From Siphonodentalium dalli (taxonomy: Eukaryota; Mollusca; Scaphopoda; Gadilida; Siphonodentaliidae): a stretch of 64,000 bases of DNA. The DNA lies in the NCBI GenBank assembly GCA_032622095.1, contig CP136065.1, forward strand, positions 35,126,732 to 35,190,731, read 5' to 3'. Positions 50,359-62,400 of the stretch are shown here, one piece after another. Position 1 is the first letter of the stretch. The number at the start of each line of letters is the position of its first letter. Under the pieces are notes generated by a model. It searched no databases, was not told the origin of the DNA, and saw nothing but the letters and a program-made list of their open reading frames with translations. A program made the position numbers and the translations under genes.

Positions 50359-51719
50359 TATATATGCGAGCATTGCATATAAAAGAGAATACCTTGACCT
50401 TGTAAGCCAGTGCATTCTCTTAAATATGCGAGACTCGCATATTTTAGAGACCACTGGCACAGGATCTTTATTGCTGCACCAGCCATGAATTCAGCCTGTG
50501 ACGCCATGACACATTCTTGTTAAAGAGCCCACCGTCCAAACTATGATATTTCAGAGTGATTAATTGTTGTGTTTCAACACTTATGGTGTGCATGTTGAGG
50601 TACCATTTTCAAGATTGTCGTGTGCAATCTTGCTCATTAGCACTTTTAGTAGAAAAAATATGATCAGACACGATTTCCCAAGGGATTTTGCAGTATTGTT
50701 AAATAATCACACATAAATCTTTCACACCACTTTTGAACAGTTATCGATTCTCTCTTAAGCGTCGGCGATAAGTCGACATTTAAACATTATTTCATTGCAC
50801 GGTACACCGGTCGTTATAAAATGGCTCACCCCAATGCCCGCGACCACTTGTTCTAGCCTTGAAATTGTGCGTCTGTCCCCAGATGGTGAATTTAGTGATG
50901 CTACCCCGCTTATCGGGCTAGCATCACCAAATTCACCCTCTGGGGACCTCATTCTGCTTGCACCCAAGCAGAATGAGGTTCCCAGATGGTGAATTTGGTG
51001 ATGCTAGCCCGCTATGCGGGGTAGCATCACTAAATTCACCCCCCCCCCCCGGGACCTCATTCTGCAAATGCCAGACAAAGTGTTGTTTTTTCGACAAAAT
51101 TTCAGTCACTTTATTAATTCCAACCCCGGTGGACTTCCCTCTTTTGTCGTGACCCTGCAAGTTAAGCAACAAGTACAAGCCTTGAAATAGTGTGTCGGTC
51201 ATTTGCAGAATGAGGTTCCCAGGGGGTGAATTTAGTTATGCATAGCGGGCTAGCATCACCAAATTCACACTCTGTGAACCTCATTCTGCTGAGGTGTAAG
51301 CAGAATGAGGTCCCCAGAGGGTGAATTTGGTGTTGCTAGCCCGCAATGCGGGGGTAGCATAACTAAATTCACCTTCTGGGGGACAGACGCACTATTTCAA
51401 GGCTAGAACAAGTAGTCACGGGCATTTTATAACGACCGTTGCCTTTGAAATAATGTTTAATTGTCGATTTATCGCCGACGCTTAAGAAAAACTCGATAAC
51501 TGTTCAAAAGTGGTGTGAAAGATTTATGTGTGATTATTTAACAATACTGCAAAATCCCTTGGGAAATCGTGTCTGATCATATTTTTTCTACTAACAGTTG
51601 CTTAACTTGCAGCGTCACGGCAAGAGGGAAGTCGCCCCCATCTCGTCCACCGGGGTTGGAATTAATAAAGTGACTGAAATTTTGGCGAAAAACACTTTGC
51701 CAATACATTCTCTTATATA
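50359..51719 (+). mobile_element. Insert copy in unit 18 (1361 bp)
   Basis: Same subtype as unit 17 but H1 C4 and C tract C12. CTTAAGAAAAACTC near 51481 is private. Confidence 0.72.
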
Positions 51720-52605
51720 TGGGTGATTCCCCCTTAAACGGACAAATTGATGTCTCGTGTACAATTGTTCCATAAAAATATGATTGTGCCACAAACAAGA
51801 CCTATTGTGGCCTTCCATTTCACTGAGGAGCATGTGGCACAACGTTATGGTATAACAGTATTGTAATATATCAACACATGCCTTTAGTTACATGATCAAA
51901 ACAACGAGAAAACACGAAAATCGCACTGTCTCATCGCCTAACTGCGAAATTTCATTTTATTCCTATTAAGTTATCTTACCTCTAATTGACAGAGAACGTG
52001 CAGTGTTATGTTATTCTTGGACTGTTTATCTATGAATATCATTTATGATGCACGTTTTTCGTGGTTTGATGTAAATATTGACTCTGAAACATCGAAAACC
52101 GCCTGTCTCGAGAAATATCCACACCGCGACATTATTTACAATATAGGCTATCCCGGTTCCATTTTAACTAAGGTCAACAACCTACCATATGCATAAGAAA
52201 GTTTTGCCTTTTGACATTTTGTTTTGAAGATTTTGGACAATATAAAGAATCGAAACACATGAAAAATGAGACGAAAATAAGTGTACCCTCCAGCGCACCT
52301 TAATTAATGTCCACACCGCGATGCTATCAAAGGAACTATAAAATATGTCGGGAGACTACCAAAATTGCTCAAATAGTACACATGGGGTGAAGAATCGTGA
52401 ATAAAAACGAATGGACGCCTGACATAAACAGAAAATGAAAAAAAAATGAAGAAAATATAAAAATTGTCCACACCGCGACATGTCCACACCTCGACGCAGA
52501 ATAACGTTACAGCCAGCCACAGACACATTTCACGATTAGAATATTTGGGTGGTCTGTTGTAAAAGAGTCAACACGATGTACATACACATATAGTTCCTAT
52601 TGGAT

Positions 52606-52655
52606 GGGGGGGGGGAATGATGTGAGTGAGTGGGGGCGGGGGGGGGGGGGGGGGG
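52606..52655. repeat. Aberrant G-tract of unit 18
   Basis: G10, then AATGATGTGAGTGAGT, then G5-C-G18. It is the longest G tract in the window and the only one with an altered TGAG block and an internal C. It lies inside the indel-rich zone, so it may be partly erroneous. Confidence 0.75.
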
Positions 52656-52698
52656 TGTGCTCAGATATAGAAGCAGATGACAATTTGAAAATCAACTG

Positions 52699-55600
52699 TT
52701 TCGGTACATTTCAACAATCGTTCTGCCTGTGGGACGATTTCCGGCTCGTATGGTATAGCAAAGGCGTCAATGACACATTTTGGGCCATCGGAATATCTCA
52801 CGGACAATTCAATCTGATTGAGCTCATCGAAAAACCCCTAAATACCAAATTTCAGTTCGATATCTTGAAACATGTAAGAGAAATCCATCGACATTGTTTT
52901 CTATTCACGGTAAATTCTCTTTGCAATTTGGCGAACCCCTTGAGGAACAGAGTTTGATTGACGTATGTTCACGTTGTCTACACCAGAGTTCCTCCGTCGT
53001 TTTGGCGTCAAACCAAGTGTACGATGGACCAGGGCATGCCCGACTTGATAGGAATCGGCATTTATGCGATCAAATTCTGTTTCCTATGATCAGATCTGTA
53101 CCTTGTATTCGTTGACCTCTTAGAGAGTTTGAACTCTAAGTCTCGCCCACAAAACACACAAATTTCCACCATCTATATTCAAATGGCCGTATCCCATAGA
53201 CGTCTCAACGTGCGGAGCTGCATGTGCGATACGTCGTTTGGACATATACATCGTCGGCTACTCCGTGATGTACGTGTTGATAATTCAACTGTTAAAGGGC
53301 AAATGGCAAACAAGTGGCAAAAGTTTGGTTGGTTTCCATTAATCATGATATTCGAATTAAACACACGTTTTGGAGAAAGAGCGAATTTGACAATGACGTC
53401 GCCCTGATTCAACCCAGAAACGTCATTAGCACATGCTGTAATGAACGACCTTGATTGGCCTTGACCTTGCCCAATAATTTGGCCAAATGTCATTTTCGTG
53501 GTCACCAATATCTGTGCTACATACTCGCATAAAATTCATCGGCATGTGACATATGTCATTTTTTCAGAATTTTCTGGACGAATTTGTTCATTTAAGGGAG
53601 AATCACCCATATATATGCGAGCATCGCATATAAAAGAGAATACCTTGACCTTGTAAGCCAGTGCATTCTCTTAAATATGCGAGACTCGCATATTTTAGAG
53701 ACCACTGGCACAGGATCTTTATTGCTGCACCAGCCATGAATTCAGCCTGTGACGCCATGACACATTCTTGTTAAAGAGCCCACCGTCCAAACTATGATAT
53801 TTCAGAGTGATTAATTGTTGTGTTTCAACACTTATGGTGTGCATGTGAGGTACCATTTCAAGATTGTCGTGTGCAATCTTGCTCATTAGCACTTTTAGTA
53901 GAAAAAATATGATCAGACACGATTTCCCAAGGGATTTTGCAGTATTGTTAAATAATCACACATAAATCTTTCACACCACTTTTGAACAGTTATCGATTCT
54001 CTCTTAAGCGTCGGCGATAAGTCGACATTTAAACATTATTTCATTGCACGGTACACCGGTCGTTATAAAATGCTCACCCCAATGCCGTGACCACTTGTTC
54101 TAGCCTTGAAATTGTGCGTCTGTCCCCAGATGGTGAATTTAGTGATGCTACCCCGCTTATCGGGCTAGCATCACCAAATTCACCCTCTGGGGACCTCATT
54201 CTGCTTGCACCCCAGCAGAATGAGGTTCCCAGATGGTGAATTTGGTGATGCTAGCCCGCTATGCGGGGTAGCATCACTAAATTCACCCCCCCCCCCCCGG
54301 GACCTCATTCTGCAAATGCCAGACAAAGTGTTGTTTTTTCGACAAAATTTCAGTCACTTTATTAATTCCAACCCCGGTGGACTTCCCTCTTTTGTCGTGA
54401 CCCTGCAAGTTAAGCAACAAGTACAAGCCTTGAAATAGTGTGTCGGTCATTTGCAGAATGAGGTTCCCAGGGGGTGAATTTAGTTATGCATAGCGGGCTA
54501 GCATCACCAAATTCACACTCTGTGAACCTCATTCTGCTGAGGTGTAAGCAGAATGAGGTCCCCAGAGGGTGAATTTGGTGTTGCTAGCCCGCAATGCGGG
54601 GTAGCATAACTAAATTCACCTTCTGGGGGACAGACGCACTATTTCAAGGCTAGAACAAGTAGTCACGGGCATTTTATAACGACCGTTGCCTTTGAAATAA
54701 TGTTTAATTGTCGATTTATCGCCGACGCTTAAGAGAAACTCGATAACTGTTCAAAAGTGGTGTGAAAGATTTATGTGTGATTATTTAACAATACTGCAAA
54801 AATCCCTTGGTCGTGTCTGATCATATTTTTTCTACTAACAGTTGCTTAACTTGCAGCGTCACGGCAAGAGGGAAGTCGCCCCCATCTCGTCCACCGGGGT
54901 TGGAATTAATAAAGTGACTGAAATTTTGGCGAAAAACACTTTGCCAATACATTCTCTTATATATGGGTGATTCCCCCTTAAACGGACAAATTGATGTCTC
55001 GTGTACAATTGTTCCATAAAAATATGATTGTGCCACAAACAAGACCTATTGTGGCCTTCCATTTCACTGAGGAGCATGTGGCACAACGTTATGGTATAAC
55101 AGTATTGTAATATATCAACACATGCCTTTAGTTACATGATCAAAACAACGAGAAAACACGAAAATCGCACTGTCTCATCGCCTAACTGCGAAATTTCATT
55201 TTATTCCTATTAAGTTATCTTACCTCTAATTGACAGAGAACGTGCAGTGTTATGTTATTTCTTGGACTGTTTATCTATGAATATCATTTATGATGCACGT
55301 TTTTCGTGGTTTGATGTAAATATTGACTCTGAAACATCGAAAACCGCCTGTCTCGAGAAATATCCACACCGCGACATTATTTACAATATAGGCTATCCCG
55401 GTTCCATTTTAACTAAGGTCAACAACCTACCATATGCATAAGAAAGTTTTGCCTTTTGACATTTTGTTTTGAAGATTTTGGACAATATAAAGAATCGAAA
55501 CACATGAAAAATGAGACGAAAATAAGTGTACCCTCCAGCGCACCTTAATTAATGTCCACACCGCGATGCTATCAAAGGAACTATAAAATATGTCGGGAGA

Positions 55601-55930
55601 CTACCAAAATTGCTCAAATAGTACACATGGGGTGAAGAATCGTGAATAAAAACGAATGGACGCCTGACATAAACAGAAAATGAAAAAAAAATGAAGAAAA
55701 TATAAAAATTGTCCACACCGCGACATGTCCACACCTCGACGCAGAATAACGTTACAGCCAGCCACAGACACATTTCACGATTAGAATATTTGGGTGGTTC
55801 TGTTGTAAAAGAGTCAACACGATGTACATACACATATAGTTCCTATTGTATGGGGGGGGGGGAATGAGTGAGTGAGTGGGGGGGGGGTGTGCTCAGATAT
55901 AGAAGCAGATGACAATTTGAAAATCAACTG
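52699..55930. repeat. Tandem repeat unit 19, indel-rich long form (3232 bp)
   Basis: Core 1857 bp, with an extra T near 53001, plus G11 and G10 tracts. The insert is 1354 bp with several private 1-4 base indels. The end carries the CCTATTGTATGGG variant near 55847, as at the end of unit 16. Confidence 0.96.
53610..54963 (+). mobile_element. Insert copy in unit 19 (1354 bp, indel-rich)
   Basis: Single-base losses near 53846, 53857, 54072 and 54086, plus an extra A and a 4-base loss near 54797-54811. C tract C13. It lacks the unit 17/18/20 subtype markers although it lies between units 18 and 20. Confidence 0.7.
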
Positions 55931-58900
55931 TTTCGGTACATTTCAACAATCGTTCTGCCTGTGGGACGATTTCCGGCTCGTATGGTATAGCAAAGGCGTC
56001 AATGACACATTTTGGGCCATCGGAATATCTCACGGACAATTCAATCTGATTGAGCTCATCGAAAAACCCCTAAATACCAAATTTCAGTTCGATATCTTGA
56101 AACATGTAAGAGAAATCCATCGACATTGTTTTCTATTCACGGTAAATTCTCTTTGCAATTTGGCGAACCCCTTGAGGAACAGAGTTTGATTGACGTATGT
56201 TCACGTTGTCTACACCAGAGTTCCTCCGTCGTTTGGCGTCAAACCAAGTGTACGATGGACCAGGGCATGCCCGACTTGATAGGAATCGGCATTTATGCGA
56301 TCAAATTCTGTTTCCTATGATCAGATCTGTACCTTGTATTCGTTGACCTCTTAGAGAGTTTGAACTCTAAGTCTCGCCCACAAAACACACAAATTTCCAC
56401 CATCTATATTCAAATGGCCGTATCCCATAGACGTCTCAACGTGCGGAGCTGCATGTGCGATACGTCGTTTGGACATATACATCGTCGGCTACTCCGTGAT
56501 GTACGTGTTGATAATTCAACTGTTAAAGGGCAAATGGCAAACAAGTGGCAAAAGTTTGGTTGGTTTCCATTAATCATGATATTCGAATTAAACACACGTT
56601 TTGGAGAAAGAGCGAATTTGACAATGACGTCGCCCTGATTCAACCCAGAAACGTCATTAGCACATGCTGTAATGAACGACCTTGATTGGCCTTGACCTTG
56701 CCCAATAATTTGGCCAAATGTCATTTTCGTGGTCACCAATATCTGTGCTACATACTCGCATAAAATTCATCGGCATGTGACATATGTCATTTTTTCAGAA
56801 TTTTCTGGACGAATTTGTTCATTTAAGGGAGAATCACCCATATATATGCGAGCATTGCATATAAAAGAGAATACCTTGACCTTGTAAGCCAGTGCATTCT
56901 CTTAAATATGCGAGACTCGCATATTTTAGAGACCACTGGCACAGGATCTTTATTGCTGCACCAGCCATGAATTCAGCCTGTGACGCCATGACACATTCTT
57001 GTTAAAGAGCCCACCGTCCAAACTATGATATTTCAGAGTGATTAATTGTTGTGTTTCAACACTTATGGTGTGCATGTTGAGGTACCATTTTCAAGATTGT
57101 CGTGTGCAATCTTGCTCATTAGCACTTTTAGTAGAAAAAATATGATCAGACACGATTTCCCAAGGGATTTTGCAGTATTGTTAAATAATCACACATAAAT
57201 CTTTCACACCACTTTTGAACAGTTATCGATTCTCTCTTAAGCGTCGGCGATAAGTCGACATTTAAACATTATTTCATTGCACGGTACACCGGTCGTTATA
57301 AAATGGCTCACCCCAATGCCCGCGACCACTTGTTCTAGCCTTGAAATTGTGCGTCTGTCCCCAGATGGTGAATTTAGTGATGCTACCCCCGCTTATCGGG
57401 CTAGCATCACCAAATTCACCCTCTGGGGACCTCATTCTGCTTGCACCCAAGCAGAATGAGGTTCCCAGATGGTGAATTTGGTGATGCTAGCCCGCTATGC
57501 GGGGTAGCATCACTAAATTCACCCCCCCCCCCGGGACCTCATTCTGCAAATGCCAGACAAAGTGTTGTTTTTTCGACAAAATTTCAGTCACTTTATTAAT
57601 TCCAACCCCGGTGGACTTCCCTCTTTTGTCGTGACCCTGCAAGTTAAGCAACAAGTACAAGCCTTGAAATAGTGTGTCGGTCATTTGCAGAATGAGGTTC
57701 CCAGGGGGTGAATTTAGTTATGCATAGCGGGCTAGCATCACCAAATTCACACTCTGTGAACCTCATTCTGCTGAGGTGTAAGCAGAATGAGGTCCCCAGA
57801 GGGTGAATTTGGTGTTGCTAGCCCGCAATGCGGGGGTAGCATAACTAAATTCACCTTCTGGGGGACAGACGCACTATTTCAAGGCTAGAACAAGTAGTCA
57901 CGGGCATTTTATAACGACCGTTGCCTTTGAAATAATGTTTAATTGTCGATTTATCGCCGACGCTTAAGAGAAACTCGATAACTGTTCAAAAGTGGTGTGA
58001 AAGATTTATGTGTGATTATTTAACAATACTGCAAAATCCCTTGGGAAATCGTGTCTGATCATATTTTTTCTACTAACAGTTGCTTAACTTGCAGCGTCAC
58101 GGCAAGAGGGAAGTCGCCCCCATCTCGTCCACCGGGGTTGGAATTAATAAAGTGACTGAAATTTTGGCGAAAAACACTTTGCCAATACATTCTCTTATAT
58201 ATGGGTGATTCCCCCTTAAACGGACAAATTGATGTCTCGTGTACAATTGTTCCATAAAAATATGATTGTGCCACAAACAAGACCTATTGTGGCCTTCCAT
58301 TTCACTGAGGAGCATGTGGCACAACGTTATGGTATAACAGTATTGTAATATATCAACACATGCCTTTAGTTACATGATCAAAACAACGAGAAAACACGAA
58401 AATCGCACTGTCTCATCGCCTAACTGCGAAATTTCATTTTATTCCTATTAAGTTATCTTACCTCTAATTGACAGAGAACGTGCAGTGTTATGTTATTTCT
58501 TGGACTGTTTATCTATGAATATCATTTATGATGCACGTTTTTCGTGGTTTGATGTAAATATTGACTCTGAAACATCGAAAACCGCCTGTCTCGAGAAATA
58601 TCCACACCGCGACATTATTTACAATATAGGCTATCCCGGTTCCATTTTAACTAAGGTCAACAACCTACCATATGCATAAGAAAGTTTTGCCTTTTGACAT
58701 TTTGTTTTGAAGATTTTGGACAATATAAAGAATCGAAACACATGAAAAATGAGACGAAAATAAGTGTACCCTCCAGCGCACCTTAATTAATGTCCACACC
58801 GCGATGCTATCAAAGGAACTATAAAATATGTCGGGAGACTACCAAAATTGCTCAAATAGTACACATGGGGTGAAGAATCGTGAATAAAAACGAATGGACG

Positions 58901-59168
58901 CCTGACATAAACAGAAAATGAAAAAAAAATGAAGAAAATATAAAAATTGTCCACACCGCGACATGTCCACACCTCGACGCAGAATAACGTTACAGCCAGC
59001 CACAGACACATTTCACGATTAGAATATTTGGGTGGTTCTGTTGTAAAAGAGTCAACACGATGTACATACACATATAGTTCCTATTGGATGGGGGGGGGAA
59101 TGAGTGAGTGAGTGGGGGGGGGGGGTGTGCTCAGATATAGAAGCAGATGACAATTTGAAAATCAACTG
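55931..59168. repeat. Tandem repeat unit 20, long form (3238 bp)
   Basis: Core 1856 bp plus G9 and G12 tracts and a 1361-bp insert of the unit 17/18 subtype. Confidence 0.97.
56841..58201 (+). mobile_element. Insert copy in unit 20 (1361 bp)
   Basis: Carries all markers of the unit 17/18 subtype. H1 C5, H4 G5, C tract C11. Confidence 0.72.
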
Positions 59169-62100
59169 TTTCGGTACATTTCAACAATCGTTCTGCCTGT
59201 GGGACGATTTCCGGCTCGTATGGTATAGCAAAGGCGTCAATGACACATTTTGGGCCATCGGAATATCTCACGGACAATTCAATCTGATTGAGCTCATCGA
59301 AAAACCCCTAAATACCAAATTTCAGTTCGATATCTTGAAACATGTAAGAGAAATCCATCGACATTGTTTTCTATTCACGGTAAATTCTCTTTGCAATTTG
59401 GCGAACCCCTTGAGGAACAGAGTTTGATTGACGTATGTTCACGTTGTCTACACCAGAGTTCCTCCGTCGTTTGGCGTCAAACCAAGTGTACGATGGACCA
59501 GGGCATGCCCGACTTGATAGGAATCGGCATTTATGCGATCAAATTCTGTTTCCTATGATCAGATCTGTACCTTGTATTCGTTGACCTCTTAGAGAGTTTG
59601 AACTCTAAGTCTCGCCCACAAAACACACAAATTTCCACCATCTATATTCAAATGGCCGTATCCCATAGACGTCTCAACGTGCGGAGCTGCATGTGCGATA
59701 CGTCGTTTGGACATATACATCGTCGGCTACTCCGTGATGTACGTGTTGATAATTCAACTGTTAAAGGGCAAATGGCAAACAAGTGGCAAAAGTTTGGTTG
59801 GTTTCCATTAATCATGATATTCGAATTAAACACACGTTTTGGAGAAAGAGCGAATTTGACAATGACGTCGCCCTGATTCAACCCAGAAACGTCATTAGCA
59901 CATGCTGTAATGAACGACCTTGATTGGCCTTGACCTTGCCCAATAATTTGGCCAAATGTCATTTTCGTGGTCACCAATATCTGTGCTACATACTCGCATA
60001 AAATTCATCGGCATGTGACATATGTCATTTTTTCAGAATTTTCTGGACGAATTTGTTCATTTAAGGGAGAATCACCCATATATATGCGAGCATCGCATAT
60101 AAAAGAGAATACCTTGACCTTGTAAGCCAGTGCATTCTCTTAAATATGCGAGACTCGCATATTTTAGAGACCACTGGCACAGGATCTTTATTGCTGCACC
60201 AGCCATGAATTCAGCCTGTGACGCCATGACACATTCTTGTTAAAGAGCCCACCGTCCAAACTATGATATTTCAGAGTGATTAATTGTTGTGTTTCAACAC
60301 TTATGGTGTGCATGTTGAGGTACCATTTTCAAGATTGTCGTGTGCAATCTTGCTCATTAGCACTTTTAGTAGAAAAAATATGATCAGACACGATTTCCCA
60401 AGGGATTTTGCAGTATTGTTAAATAATCACACATAAATCTTTCACACCACTTTTGAACAGTTATCGATTCTCTCTTAAGCGTCGGCGATAAGTCGACATT
60501 TAAACATTATTTCATTGCACGGTACACCGGTCGTTATAAAATGGCTCACCCCAATTCCCGTGACCACTTGTTCTAGCCTTGAAATTGTGCGTCTGTCCCC
60601 AGATGGTGAATTTAGTGATGCTACCCCGCTTATCGGGCTAGCATCACCAAATTCACCCTCTGGGGACCTCATTCTGCTTGCACCCCAGCAGAATGAGGTT
60701 CCCAGATGGTGAATTTGGTGATGCTAGCCCGCTATGCGGGGTAGCATCACTAAATTCACCCCCCCCGGGACCTCATTCTGCAAATGCCAGACAAAGTGTT
60801 GTTTTTTCGACAAAATTTCAGTCACTTTATTAATTCCAACCCCGGTGGACTTCCCTCTTTTGTCGTGACCCTGCAAGTTAAGCAACAAGTACAAGCCTTG
60901 AAATAGTGTGTCGGTCATTTGCAGAATGAGGTTCCCAGGGGGTGAATTTAGTTATGCATAGTGGGCTAGCATCACCAAATTCACACTCGGTGAACCTCAT
61001 TCTGCTGAGGTGTAAGCAGAATGAGGTCCCCAGAGGGTGAATTTGGTGTTGCTAGCCCGCAATGCGGGGGTAGCATAACTAAATTCACCTTCTGGGGGAC
61101 AGATGCACTATTTCAAGGCTAGAACAAGTAGTCACGGGCATTTTATAACGACCGTTGCCTTTGAAATAATGTTTAATTGTCGATTTATCGCCGACGCTTA
61201 AGAGAAACTCGATAACTGTTCAAAAGTGGTGTGAAAGATTTATGTGTGATTATTTAACAATACTGCAAAATCCCTTGGGAAATCGTGTCTGATCATATTT
61301 TTTCTACTAACAGTTGCTTAACTTGCAGCGTCACGGCAAGAGGGAAGTCGCCCCCATCTCGTCCACCGGGGTTGGAATTAATAAAGTGACTGAAATTTTG
61401 GCGAAAAACACTTTGCCAATACATTCTCTTATATATGGGTGATTCCCCCTTAAACGGACAAATTGATGTCTCGTGTACAATTGTTCCATAAAAATATGAT
61501 TGTGCCACAAACAAGACCTATTGTGGCCTTCCATTTCACTGAGGAGCATGTGGCACAACGTTATGGTATAACAGTATTGTAATATATCAACACATGCCTT
61601 TAGTTACATGATCAAAACAACGAGAAAACACGAAAATCGCACTGTCTCATCGCCTAACTGCGAAATTTCATTTTATTCCTATTAAGTTATCTTACCTCTA
61701 ATTGACAGAGAACGTGCAGTGTTATGTTATTTCTTGGACTGTTTATCTATGAATATCATTTATGATGCACGTTTTTCGTGGTTTGATGTAAATATTGACT
61801 CTGAAACATCGAAAACCGCCTGTCTCGAGAAATATCCACACCGCGACATTATTTACAATATAGGCTATCCCGGTTCCATTTTAACTAAGGTCAACAACCT
61901 ACCATATGCATAAGAAAGTTTTGCCTTTTGACATTTTGTTTTGAAGATTTTGGACAATATAAAGAATCGAAACACATGAAAAATGAGACGAAAATAAGTG
62001 TACCCTCCAGCGCACCTTAATTAATGTCCACACCGCGATGCTATCAAAGGAACTATAAAATATGTCGGGAGACTACCAAAATTGCTCAAATAGTACACAT

Positions 62101-62400
62101 GGGGTGAAGAATCGTGAATAAAAACGAATGGACGCCTGACATAAACAGAAAATGAAAAAAAAATGAAGAAAATATAAAAATTGTCCACACCGCGACATGT
62201 CCACACCTCGACGCAGAATAACGTTACAGCCAGCCACAGACACATTTCACGATTAGAATATTTGGGTGGTTCTGTTGTAAAAGAGTCAACACGATGTACA
62301 TACACATATAGTTCCTATTGGATGGGGGGGAATGAGTGAGTGAGTGGGGGGGGGGGGTGTGCTCAGATATAGAAGCAGATGACAATTTGAAAATCAACTG
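59169..62400. repeat. Tandem repeat unit 21, long form (3232 bp)
   Basis: Core 1856 bp plus G7 and G12 tracts and a 1357-bp insert. Private changes are CCCCAATTCCCGTG near 60551, AGTGGGCTAG near 60960, CACTCGGTGAACC near 60986 and ACAGATGCAC near 61100. Confidence 0.97.
60079..61435 (+). mobile_element. Insert copy in unit 21 (1357 bp)
   Basis: H4 G5 as in units 17, 18 and 20, but without their other markers. H1 C4, C tract C8, four private substitutions. Confidence 0.72.

Larger units (their letters stand above)
49449..52698. repeat. Tandem repeat unit 18, longest unit (3250 bp)
   Basis: Core 1855 bp. One T is missing near 52015 and another near 52553, and there is an extra base in the TGAG tract. 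The G tract is G10, then AATGATGTGAGTGAGT, then G5-C-G18, the longest in the window. The insert is 1361 bp, of the unit 17/18/20 subtype. The right part opens the indel-rich zone. Confidence 0.96.
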
